Shown: piece after piece, positions 9,430 to 19,309 of the stretch
Layout: each line of letters opens with the position of its first letter
How positions within the stretch are numbered: position 1 is the stretch's first letter
NCBI RefSeq assembly: GCF_905171765.1
Contig: NC_053389.1
Location: forward strand, 746,419,146 to 746,483,145
Source of the DNA: Bufo bufo
Lineage: Eukaryota > Chordata > Amphibia > Anura > Bufonidae
Reading direction: 5' to 3'
DNA: 64,000 nt
The notes under the pieces: generated by a model
Seen by the model: only the letters and a program-made list of their open reading frames with translations
Told to the model about the DNA's origin: nothing
Databases searched by the model: none
Translations under genes and position numbers: made by a program

Positions 9430-12400
9430 CTAATCTGCACAAGGGATGGACAGGTCCTGTGGGATCCATGCCTGGTTCATTTTTATGAATGTCAGCTTGT
9501 CCACATTGGCTGTAGACAGGCGGCTGCGTTTGTCTGTAATGACGCCCCCTGCCAAGCTGAATACACGTTCAGACAAAACGCTGGCCGCCGGGCAGGCCAG
9601 CACCTCCAAGGCATAAAAGGCTAGCTCTGGCCACGTGGACAATTTGGAGACCCAGAAGTTGAATGGGGCCGAACCATCAGTCAGTACGTGGAGGGGTGTG
9701 CACAGGTACTGTTCCACCATGTTAGTGAAATGTTGCCTCCTGCTAACACGTTCCGTATCAGGTGGTGGTGCAGTTAGCTGTGGCGTGGTGACAAAACTTT
9801 TCCACATCTCTGCCATGCTAACCCTGCCCTCAGAGGAGCTGGCCGTGACACAGCTGCGTTGGCGACCTCTTGCTCCTCCTCTGCCTTCGACTTGGGCTTC
9901 CACTGGTTCCCCTGTGACATTTGGGAATGCTCTCAGTAGCGCGTCTACCAACGTGCGCTTGTAGTCGCACATCTTCCTATCACGCTCCAGTGTGGGAAGT
10001 AAGGTGGGCACATTGTCTTTGTACCGGGGATCCAGCAGGGTGGCAACCCAGTAGTCCGCACACGTTAAAATGTGGGCAACTCTGCTGTCGTTGCGCAGGC
10101 ACTGCAGCATGTAGTCGCTCATGTGTGCCAGGCTGCCCAGAGGTAAGGACAAGCTGTCCTCTGTGGGAGGCGTATCGTCATCGTCCTGTGTTTCCCCCCA
10201 GCCACGCACCAGTGATGGGCCCGAGCTGCTTTGGGTGCCACCCCGCTGTGAACATGCTTCATCCTCATCCTCCTCCACCTCCTCCTCATCCAGGTCCTCC
10301 TCATCCTCCAGTAGTGGGCCCTGTCTGGCCACATTTGTACCTGGCCTCTGGTGTTGCAAAAAACCTCCCTCTGAGTCACTTCGAAGAGACTGGCCTGAAA
10401 GTGCTAAAAATGACCCCTCTTCCTCCTCTTCCTCCTGGGCCACCTCCTCTTCCATCATCGTGTAGTGTACGGGGACTGTAATACCCGTCACTACCAAAGT
10501 GTCACTTGGTGTGCTGTCGTCCCTCCTAATTATGGGAAGTTGGTATATGTCAGTTTTATAAAATGTCATGTAATGTAATGCATGTATTTCCCTTTTACTG
10601 TGAAACTTGCATGTACAGGCCTGCTAGGGGTGTCATTCCAGCTTCTAGTCATTACAGGGAGCTAGAGAGCCCTAGTTTATATAAGGCCCAGTCAGGGAAG
10701 GGAAAGGCAGACGGAGTCTAGTGTCTGTAATCTACAGTTGGAGATTAGACAATGTCAGAAACCAGTCCAGGCCTGAAGCCTGCTGTCCAGGAGAAGATCC
10801 CCTCCTGAATTCCCTTATGCAGAAACAGGAATACTTAAGTTAAAGAGCCGGAGGAAGCTGAGAGAGAGACAGAGGCAAAGATCAAAAGGAAGCAAGAGGT
10901 ACTCAAGAGAACAGAGGAGGTACTCTAGAAAGCTAAAACCAAGGATATAAAGCCAGAGCTAGGTTATTGGGCCTTGGAGAAGAATTGCTATATTCCAGGA
11001 ACAGACAGAAATAGAGTGCAAGCTCCTGTACTGCAAGTCCTGTGTGCAACACTCTGTAATCACCTTGCTAAATCTGTAATTGCCTGCATCAACCGTATTG
11101 CAAAATCGACTGTATGCCAAGGAACTGCGATTCCATTATTGTCTCTATGAAGCCTACTAAAGTTGGAGTTCTGTTTTAAGATCACGGTGTTCCTCATTTA
11201 TTCCTGCTATCCGCAAACGGCGTGCCACCGTTTACTTGGCACTGGCGTCACGAACATTTTATACCATCACCTGCCCTTGCAGAGAGTCAGCCGTACCAGG
11301 TTAGTGTCTATTGCACTACATCACCCAGAAACACCTATTGCACACAACTTGAGTACGCTGCAATCGCCCTAAGTGTTTTCTCAAGGAGACATAGAAGTGG
11401 TATTGTAACGCTGATAACGGCGTCATCGCCACTGGCCATGTTGGTGGAGTACTCGAAACAGCGTAACAGGGCACACAGGTCTCGCATGGAGGCCCAGTCA
11501 TTGGTGGTGAAGTGTGTCTGATCCGCAGTGCGACTGACCCGTGCGTGCTGCAGCTGAAACTCCACTATGGCCTGCTGCTGCTCGCACAGTCTGTCCAGCA
11601 TATGCAAGGTTGAGTTCCACCTGGTGGGTACGTCGCATATGTGGCGGTGAGCGGGAAGGCCGAAGTTACGCTGTAGAGCAGACAGGCGAGCAGCGGCAGG
11701 GTGTGAACGCCGGAAGCGCGAACAGACGGCCCGCACTTTATGCAGCAGCTCTGACATGTCGGGGTAGTTGCGAATGAACTTCTGCACCACCAAATTCAGC
11801 ACATGCGCCAGGCAAGGGATGTGCGTCAAACCGGCTAGTCCCAGAGCTGCAACGAGATTTCGCCCATTATCGCACACCACCAGGCCGGACTTGAGGCTCA
11901 CCGGCAGCAACCACTCGTCGGTCTGTTATTCTATACCCCGCCACAACTCCTGTGCGGTGTGGGGCCTGTCCCCCAAACATATGAGTTTCAGAATGGCCTG
12001 CTGACGTTTACCCCGTGCTGTGCTGAAGTTGGTGGTGAAGGTGTGTGGCTGACTGGATGAGCAGGTGGAAGAAGAGGAGGAGGAAGCTGAGTAGGAGGAA
12101 GCTGAGTAGGAGGAGGAGGAGACAGGAGGCAAAGAATGTTGCCCTGCGATCCTTGGCGGCGGAAGGACGTGCGCCAAACAGCTCTCCGCCTGGGGCCCAG
12201 CCGCCACTACATTTACCCAGTGTGCAGTTAGGGAGATATAGCGTCCCTGGCCGTGCTTACTGGTCCACGTATCTGTGGTTAGGTGGACCTTGCCACAGAT
12301 GGCGTTGCGCAGTGCACACTTGATTTTATCGGACACTTGGTTGTGCAGGGAAGGCACGGCTCTCTTGGAGAAGTAGTGCCGGCTGGGAACAACATACTGT

Positions 12401-13056
12401 GGGACAGCAAGCGACATGAGCTGTTTGAAGCTGTGTGTGTCCACCAGCCTAAATGACAGCATTTCATAGGCCAGTAGTTTAGAAATGCTGGCATTCAGGG
12501 CCAGGGATCGAGGGTGGCTAGGTGGGAATTTACGCTTTCTCTCAAATGTTTGCGAGATGGAGAGCTGAACGCTGCCGTGTGACATGGTTGAGATGCTTGG
12601 TGACGCAGGTGGTGGTGTTGGTGGTACATCCCATGTTTGCTGGGCGGCAGGTGCCAACGTTCCTCCAGAGGCAGAGGAAGAGGCCGAGGCGGAGGCAGCA
12701 GAAGAGGCCAAGGCGGCGGCAGCAGCAGAAGAGGCCGAGGCGGCAGCAGCAGAAGAGGCAGCAGGGGGAGCCTGAGTGACTTCCTTGTTTTTAGGTGTTT
12801 ACTCCACTGCAGTTCATGCTTTGCATGCAGGTGCCTGGTCATGCAGGTTGTGCTAAGGTTCAGAACGTTAATGCCTCGCTTCAGGCTCTGATGGCACAGC
12901 GTGCAAACCACTCGGGTCTTGTCGTCAGCACATTATTTGAAGAAGTGCCATGCCAGGGAACTCCTTGAAGCTGCCTTTGGGGTGCTCGGTCCCAGATGGC
13001 GGCGGTCAGTAGCAGGCGGAGTCTCTTGGCGGTGGGTGTTCTGATTTTGCCCACTG
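9430..13056 (-). pseudogene. hAT-1 transposase, N-terminally truncated and interrupted
   Basis: This is the transposase of the same hAT family as hAT-2. The C-terminal part (9430-10456) carries the hATC dimerisation region, with SVLSERVFS containing the last catalytic Glu. A solo LTR (10461-11362) then interrupts it, and the middle resumes at 11363. A CAA-to-TAA change makes a stop at about 11926-11928, and a one-base deletion near 12793 shifts frame just after the BED finger. The protein is cut off at 13056, corresponding to residue ~246 of the hAT-2 protein. Beyond that point the DNA is foreign. It still shows the BED zinc finger (CTLC...HLHAKH), the first catalytic Asp (TTDTWTS) and the second (VVCDNG). 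It cannot make active transposase. Confidence 0.9.
10457..11366 (+). mobile_element. Solo LTR of family B inside the hAT-1 transposase
   Basis: The LTR at 10461-11362 (902 bp, TGTAGTG...CGCTGCA) is flanked by atcg at 10457-10460 and 11363-11366. In the intact homologous stretch of hAT-2 this 4-mer occurs only once, which fixes both LTR ends and a 4-bp target duplication. It is clearly diverged from the full family-B element at 24990-34906, so it is an older insertion whose internal region was lost by LTR-LTR recombination. It keeps the TATA-like tatataa near 10678-10684 and a primer-site-like tggcgtcacgaaca at 11243-11256. Confidence 0.92.
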
Positions 13057-13674
13057 TGACTGTATGTTTTTTAGCAGCCTTTAAACCCTGCAGCACATGC
13101 TAGGCTGAGTAGATGATGTACAGTTAGAGAGCCATGTGTTCTTCCTAAAATGGCTGCAAGTTATGCTGTATTGCAGGTCACCCTGCTGCAATATCTTTGT
13201 AAATGATTTTCTCTTGTTCATTTTTCTGTATGCTTTGCTATATCCTGTAACATGTATGTGGGAATGTAATATAATGACTGCCTGTTATGATATAGGTGGG
13301 CTGGTGACCTGGCTGTATACCACATAGTGGCAGTGTTTCCCTGTTGTATTACAGGTATGTTGCTGTTATCTTCATATACTTGTTCAATGTAAAATCTACT
13401 ATACGATCACTGTTTTATAATATATTTAGAGTGCAGACATTTACTGTGAAGGAGGTGGGCTGGTGACCTGGCTGTATACCACATAGTGGCAGTGTTTCCC
13501 TGTTGTATTACAGGCTCCAGCCAAGTACACTCCACCTCAATAAAGCTTTAAACCACAGAAGACCTGAGTGTCGTCCCTTAGAGTCCACTTAGAGTTTATG
13601 CCTGGAGGAGCTGGTGACCGAGTGAGTGTGAAAGCTGGAGGTGTCGCAGATGGTGCAAGGAAAAGAGGGTTACA
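13055..13674 (+). repeat. LTR of an unidentified retroelement inside hAT-1
   Basis: The block begins TGTGACTGTATG exactly where homology with hAT-2 stops and ends GAGGGTTACA, so TG...CA limits are possible. It contains AATAAA at 13539-13544 and a ~60-bp internal duplication (about 13293-13352 and 13455-13514, both with gggctggtgacctggctg). Two bases after its end comes TGGTGCCGTTACTCAGAT (13677-13694), 16 of 18 to the primer-binding site for vertebrate tRNA-His as I recall it. No partner LTR is visible in the window. The left limit could also simply be the recombination junction. Confidence 0.6.
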
Positions 13675-13676
13675 TT

Positions 13677-13694
13677 TGGTGCCGTTACTCAGAT
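13677..13694 (+). promoter_or_regulatory. tRNA-His-type primer-binding site
   Basis: TGGTGCCGTTACTCAGAT begins two bases after the LTR end, the usual spacing for retroviruses and LTR retrotransposons. About 135 bp of leader follow, ending with 'tatatcctctcag|g', which resembles a 3' splice site, before the piwil1-like ATG at 13833. Confidence 0.55.
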
Positions 13695-13832
13695 GTCATC
13701 ATTCTGCTCAAAGTGACCAGTAAAGATACCTAAAGTCACCAGTGTGCGAGTTCTGAGGTGATTGTGCCACGGCGGAGCTGCTAGACGGCAGATTGACCTT
13801 ATTAGTGGTTTATATCCTCTCAGGAATAGAAG

Positions 13833-14129
13833 ATGAGTGGACGAGCCAGAGCCCGCGGAAGAGCACGTGCCAGGGGGCAGCCCAGCCAAGGACAGCCTGG
13901 ACAGGAGCAAGAGGCTCAAGAACCTAGACGCATTGAAAGACCCCAGCAGCCACCAGCCGAGCCTTTGCTTGTGTGAAGAGGGCGCCAGAGAGGCCCGCCA
14001 GTAGTGGAGAGACCTCCGACTGATGTTCTGCAGCTTTCAGCTGGATTTCAGGACATATCCCTCGGAGAACGGGGTGGCCGCAGGCGTGACTTCCATGACC
14101 TTGGAGTGAACACCCGGGAGACCATTGAA
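13833..14129 (+). pseudogene. piwil1: Captured piwil1 5' coding fragment (~99 codons)
   Basis: The frame from ATG 13833 gives an N-terminus rich in Arg-Ala/Arg-Gly (MSGRARARGRARARG), then a Pro/Gln-rich stretch, then RGRQRG. It ends with [17 protein letters not shown] followed by [14 protein letters not shown]. These are the hallmark blocks of the vertebrate Piwil1 N-terminal region in the right order and spacing. The arginine motifs are those that, when methylated, bind Tudor proteins in known PIWI proteins. There is one in-frame TGA at 13974-13976, where the family has Gly (GGA). No PAZ, MID or PIWI domain is present. The fragment stops at 14129, where the hAT ~295-bp repeat resumes with shared bases 'ttgaatagagatg'. 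It is antisense to the hAT-1 transposase. No intron-like interruption is seen in the 99 codons. Confidence 0.85.
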
Positions 14130-15315
14130 TAGAGATGTGAGGCCTGTTTTTTTTTGCGCTGTGTGACAGGTATAGGTTTAATCACAGAATCAGACTTCTA
14201 TCTGCACGGTAGCGTGTGTCTTAGGTTTTTCTGAATGACACTATCAGTACCTTCAATGTAAGATATTCTTTTTGGGATAGATTTCAAGTAGGCCTCAAAT
14301 ACCAGAAACTAGTTATTTTGAGAATGGCAAATTTGGGAATGGTTTTTCAACCCAGAAAAAAAAGTGTGCTTTTACGGTCACTACAAATAACTTGACCAGC
14401 TAAAACAGTAAAGATTTGGTTAAATAGAGATGTGAGGCCTGTTTTTTTTTGCGCTGTGTGACAGGTATAGGTTTAATCACAGAATCAGACTTCTATCAGC
14501 ACGGTAGCGTGTGTCTTAGGTTTTTCTGAATGACACTATCAGTACCTTCAATGTAAGATATTCTTTTTGGGATAGATTTCAAGTAGGCCTCAAATACCAG
14601 AAACTAGTTATTTTGAGAATGGCATATTTGGCAAATGGTTTTTCAACCCAGAACAAAAAGTGTGCTTTTACGGTCACTACAAATAACTTGACCAGCTAAA
14701 ACAGTGCAGATTTGGTTGAATAGAGATGTGAGACCTGTTTTTTTTTGCGCTGTGTGACAGGTATAGGTTTAATCACAGAATCAGACTTCTATCAGCACGC
14801 TAGCGTGTGTCTTAGGTTTTTCTGAATGACACTATCAGTACCTTCAATGTAAGATATTCTTTTTGGGATAGATTTCAAGTAGGCCTCAAATACCAGAAAC
14901 TAGTTATTTTGAGAATGTCAAATTTCGGAATGGCTTTTCAACCCAGAAAAAAAAAGTGTGCTTTTACGGTCACTACAAATAACTTGACCAGCTAAAACAG
15001 TACAGATTTGGTTAAATAGAGATGTGAGGCCTGTTTTTTTTTGCGCTGTGTGACAGGTATAGGTTTAATCACAGAATCAGACTTCTATCAGTACGCTAGC
15101 GTGTGTCTTAGGTTTTTCTGAATGACACTATCAGCACCTTCAATGTAAGATATCCTTTTTGGGATAGATTTCAAGTAGGCCTCAAATACCAGAAACTAGT
15201 TATTTGGAGAATGGCAAATTTGGGAATAGTTTTTCAACCCAGAAAAAAAAGTGTGCTTTTACGGTCACTACAAATAACTTGACCAGCTAAAACAGTACAG
15301 ATTTGGTTGAATAGA
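14129..15315. repeat. ~295-bp tandem repeats, four copies (hAT-1 promoter side)
   Basis: Copies start at about 14129, 14424, 14719 and 15015 with 'aatagagatgtgaggcctg' and share 'gcgctgtgtgacaggtatag', 'ggatagatttcaagtaggcc' and 'ttgaccagctaaaacag'. They are nearly identical to the repeats at 19310-20605 in hAT-2 (opposite orientation). They would lie in the 5' untranslated or intronic part of the transposase transcript. Confidence 0.9.
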
Positions 15316-15341
15316 AATGTCAGGTCTATTTTTTAGGCGCT

Positions 15342-15653
15342 GGGTGACAGGCTCAACTTGCCCCTGATGTAATATATGGCCAAAAAATAACCACACTGTT
15401 GATGGTTAAATGCACTTGGGTGACACAGGCTCAGCCTGCACCAGATGTAGTATATGGCCAAAAAATAATCAGACTGTTGATGGTTAAATGCACTTGGGTG
15501 ACACAGGCTCAGCCTGCATCTGATGTAGTATATGGCCAAAAAATAACCAGACTGTTGATGGTTAAATGCACTTCGGTGACACAGGCTCAGCCTGCAGCCG
15601 ATGTAGGATATAGCACAAAATAACCACACTATCGATGGTTAAATACACTTGGT
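15342..15653. repeat. 78-bp tandem repeats, four copies
   Basis: Units contain 'gatgtagtatatggccaaaa' and 'gatggttaaatgcacttgg' with a 78-bp period. They lie between the ~295-bp repeats and the promoter end, as in hAT-2 (18965-19290). Confidence 0.88.
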
Positions 15654-15899
15654 GATAGCTTGTGCTGGCGCACCACAAGTCACAAAATGGCCGCCGATCA
15701 CCCCAGAAAAAAAGTGATCCAAAATTGCTCTGGGCAGCCTCCAAAAAGTGAGCAAGTCAATAATAGCACTTCAATGATCCACAGCTGCAGATCGATCACA
15801 GAATGAAGTCTTTTGGAGGAGTTAATCTGCCTAATCTCGCCCTAACGTCGCAGCTTCAACCTCTCCCTACACTGATCATAGCAGAGTGACGTGCGGCGC

Positions 15900-16040
15900 T
15901 ACGTGACTCCAGCTTAAATAGAGGCTGGGTCACATGCTGCACTGGCCAATCACAGCCATGCCAATAGTAGGCATGGCTGTGATGGCCTCTTGGGCCAAGT
16001 AGTATGACGCTTGTTGATTGGCTGCTTTGCAGCCTTTCAA
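15900..16040 (-). promoter_or_regulatory. Putative hAT-1 transposase promoter
   Basis: On the minus strand, CCAAT-type boxes (attggctgc near 16017, ggccaatcac near 15944) precede a TATA-like 'ctatttaag' (complement at 15913-15921). A 12-bp-arm hairpin (cacagccatgcc at 15951-15962 with ggcatggctgtg at 15970-15981) lies between the CCAAT boxes. The same arrangement occurs in hAT-2 and, more diverged, in hAT-3. Promoter function is inferred from position and motifs. Confidence 0.55.
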
Positions 16041-16183
16041 AAAGCGCCAAGAAAGCGCCGAACACCGAACCCGAACACAGACTTTTACGAAAATGTTCGG
16101 GTTCGGGTCCGTGTCACGGACACCCCAAAATTCGGTACGAACCCGAACTATACAGTTCGGGTTCGCTCATCCCTAGTAAGGAC

Positions 16184-17430
16184 TCCCCCCATCATCATTT
16201 AACCCCTTCCGTCCAAGTTAATTGTTTTATCCCCTTTCTCAGGTTACTTGATAACCTTGTGGAACTATGGTTCTTAAGCTGCTATTTTATACCTCCTTTG
16301 GATTACAGTTAACTTTTATTCCTGTGGATTACAATTGACTTTTACCTGTTTTCAGAGGATTCAACGTCAAGCACTTCCAATCAAAGGACTCAAGTTATTT
16401 TTGAGCCTACCTTTGCATTAATAAAATTGCACTCCTTTTAATACAAATGTTTATTGCAACATTAAAAGCTTTCACCCAAAGAAAAGACTCAAACGATTAC
16501 CTGAGCTCTTTGTGATATCTATGTGATACAATTGCACTATAATTCTGCATAATTGTTTACAAGTTATGTAACATTTAAGATAATATGCCCATTGTGTGTA
16601 TTCTTTTCTAGGTGCCACAATGTGATCTTCCTGCACTATTTGTGACAATTGCACTTAACATTGCGCTTAACTAAAAATGTGGCAACTTACTCAGTATGCC
16701 TTATTTTACAGCTCTTGTTCTCTCCTCTCTTTATACGGACTGCCTTTATGCAGACGCTTAATACTAATGGCCTTAATACTACCTTACCAAGTGGTAAGTC
16801 CCGGCAGGTCCAGTAACTACACAAGTAACCTCGCTGCTTCGGGAATGGTTAGTAGTCATAGACCCTCCTTCCCGCTTGTTATATGTTCAGGATTGCTCCC
16901 ATCCTGAGGTGTTTTACTTCCAGGATTTCTATGGGATTATACTACCCTCCTCCTGTGACATTGCCAGAAGTGTATGGAGACGCTAAATACCTCCCCTTCT
17001 GAGCCTTTGCCTAAGGTATGGTACCTCAAGCCTTAGAGCCACATTTAGCTACCCCTTAGTCACCATAGTGATCGTGCTATAAGCCATATTTTTCCGACTT
17101 TGGTGCAGGGAAGGGAATACAGGATAAAGACACCCTTCCATTACATAATGGTGGGACTACAGAGTAAAGACACCCTTCTTTGGTGTTTACAGAGCTCAGA
17201 ACACTTCAAAGTCAGTCAGTAATGTTTTCTTAGTGCAGTATTTTGGTTCACTGGTTATACCGAGAGAGGGAAACTGTAAATTAGGACACCCTACTCATGC
17301 GGGCAGGAACCTTGGGATAGCCGTTTCATGTTTTGTCTTTGTATGTCTTTATGTGTAATATATGCAGAACTTTGTACCCCAGAGCTGGTTCCTCTCCCTC
17401 CTAAGCATAAGCCGAGGGCGGCTTAACTCG
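16184..17430 (+). other. 3' non-coding region of element A
   Basis: About 1.25 kb without a convincing coding frame or a pol-like motif lies between the hAT-1 target duplication and the polypurine tract. It includes short related phrases such as 'aagacacccttcyttg' repeated near 17128 and 17168. The role is unknown. The long non-coding 3' part resembles that of family B. Confidence 0.5.
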
Positions 17431-17443
17431 AAGTAAGGGGGAA
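17431..17443 (+). promoter_or_regulatory. Polypurine tract of element A
   Basis: AAGTAAGGGGGAA directly abuts the 3' LTR start TGTAACATCCC, the place and composition expected for the plus-strand primer of LTR retrotransposons. Confidence 0.75.
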
Positions 17444-18468
17444 TGTAACATCCCAGAGTTATGTTACGAAATGCTTTTAAACCGCTACAATCTGTTAAGT
17501 GTATTTGTACTGTCATCTAATGTGATTTTATCTAATATTCTCACATATGTGCATTTTCTAAGCCTTGTACATGTATATTGCTGTACTTTCCATGTTCACC
17601 AGCAGGTGGCAGCAATGTGTTTAGCAGGGACTTAGTTCAGTTTAGTGTTTCTAGACTGGAATAGTACATTCCAGTTTAGCTCCCCCCTCTGTGAGGAGAT
17701 GTGGAATGTTCCCACATCCTGCCTCATGGGTGGAGAAGGAAGTTCAGTTAGTGTGCCAGCCACCCCGGCTAGGGGAAGGCTGTGCTTGTAGGAGCTCCCA
17801 GTTCTAAGGATCCAAGCCAGTATCTTGTCTCGGCTTAGACAAAAGAGCCTCATTCCCAGTCTAAGCCCTTCAGCCTCAGATGGTGAAAAGCAAGCAGCCA
17901 CCTCCAGTATTCCAGGAAGAAGCATACCCTGAGAAGCCAACTGTGAGTACCGTCCAGAGACCACGAGCAGCCAAATTCCTCCTCAGCTAGTCAGTCCCCA
18001 ATACAGCAGAAGATAGATAGTGCAGAAGATAAATTCCTGCCATATTACAGAGCTACAAGCAGACGACTTATCCTGCAGAGAGCTCCAGGCACATAATAGA
18101 AGCAGAAGATAGATTCCTGCCACACATTGCCAATACCTGCTGGGACTATTGCTGTATCTCACTTGGATGAAAGCTGCAACCAGTAAAGACGAGTTTGAAC
18201 TTTATTCCAAGTCTGTATCTTAATTATTGCTGCTAAATCCCTCAATTACTCCTACTAGCAACACACTCATTTTATTGCAAGTGAGCCAGGATCCAGGAGT
18301 CCAGCCGTACCCAGGTAGGAGACACCGTTGACACTATTACCATTACCACCCAGAGACATTATACCACTCTGTCATTCCTAATCTGGTACGTGAGTTGCAA
18401 CACCTTAAAGGGCCCTGTGACTATACTCTGCGCACGCTGCAATTGGCGTCACGACCAAAACTATAGAC
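17444..18468 (+). repeat. 3' LTR of element A, first part
   Basis: Direct repeat of 4382-5479 up to the point where hAT-2 inserted. The last 8 bases (ctatagac) are the hAT-2 target site. A CTCF-type motif CCAGCAGGTGGCAG lies at 17599-17612. A primer-site-like tggcgtcacgacca lies at 18444-18457. The LTR resumes at 36064. Confidence 0.85.
17599..17612 (+). promoter_or_regulatory. CTCF-type motif in the 3' LTR-A
   Basis: It is identical to the motif at 4537-4550 and in the same orientation, although the surrounding LTR has accumulated substitutions. Confidence 0.6.
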
Positions 18469-18599
18469 TAGGGATGAGCGAACCCGAACTGTATAGTTCG
18501 GGTTCATACCGAATTTTTGGGTGTACGTGACACGGACCCGAACCCGAACATTTTCGTAAAAGTCAGTGTTCGGCGCTTTCTTGGCGCTTTTTGAAAGGC

Positions 18600-18730
18600 T
18601 GCAAAGCAGCCAATCAACAAGCGTCATACTACTTGGCCCAAGAGGCCATCACAGCCATGCCTACTATTGGCATGGCTGTGATTGGCCAGTGCAGCATGTG
18701 ACCCAGCCTCTATTTAAGCTGGAGTCACGT
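18600..18730 (+). promoter_or_regulatory. Putative hAT-2 transposase promoter
   Basis: CCAAT boxes (agccaatcaac near 18608, gattggcc near 18680) flank a perfect hairpin (cacagccatgcc at 18650-18661, ggcatggctgtg at 18669-18680), followed by TATA-like 'ctatttaag' near 18710-18718. It lies just inside the terminal inverted repeat and upstream of the transposase in the right orientation. Confidence 0.55.
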
Positions 18731-18964
18731 AGCGCCGCACGTCACTCTGCTATGATCAGTGTAGGGAGAGGTTGCAGCTGCGACGTTAGGGCGAGATTAG
18801 GCAGATTAACTCCTCCAAAAGACTTCATTCTGTGATCGATCTGCAGCTGTGGATCATTGAAGTGCTATTATTGACTTGCTCACTTTTTTGAGGCTGCCCA
18901 GAGCGTTTTTAGATCACTTTTTTTCTGGGGTGATCGGCGGCCATTTTGTGACTTGTGGTGCGCC

Positions 18965-19290
18965 AGCACAAGCTATCGCCAAGTGTATTTAACCATCGAT
19001 AGTGGTTATTTTGTGCTATATCCTACATCAGCTGCAGGCTGAGCCTGTGTCACCGAAGTGCATTTAACCATCAACAGTCTGGTTATTTTTTGGCCATATA
19101 CTACATCAGCTGCAGGCTGAGCCTGTGTCACCCAAGTGCATTTAACCATCAACAGTCTGATTATTTTTTGGCCATATACTACATCTGGTGCAGGCTGAGC
19201 CTGTGTCACCCAAGTGCATTTAACCATCAACAGTGTGGTTATTTTTTGGCCAAATATTACATCAGGGGCAAGTTGAGCCTGTCACCCAGC
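18965..19290. repeat. 78-bp tandem repeats of hAT-2
   Basis: Four copies of the same 78-bp unit as at 15342-15653, in the reverse orientation relative to the window. Confidence 0.88.
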
Positions 19291-19309
19291 GCCTAAAAAA
19301 TAGACCTGA

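Larger units (their letters stand above)
7554..16183 (-). mobile_element. hAT-1 transposon with 8-bp target duplication
   Basis: The element spans 7562-16175 (8614 bp) and is flanked on both sides by the exact 8-mer gtaaggac (7554-7561 and 16176-16183), the size typical of hAT. Its ends are TAGAGTTGAGCGAAC and, at the far end, GTTCGCTCATCCCTA, an imperfect terminal inverted repeat. Read on the minus strand the order is promoter end, 78-bp repeats, ~295-bp repeats, transposase, 141-bp satellite, end. Relative to hAT-2 it has lost the first ~246 transposase codons, which are replaced by a foreign block at 13056-14129, and has gained a solo LTR at 10461-11362. Confidence 0.93.
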
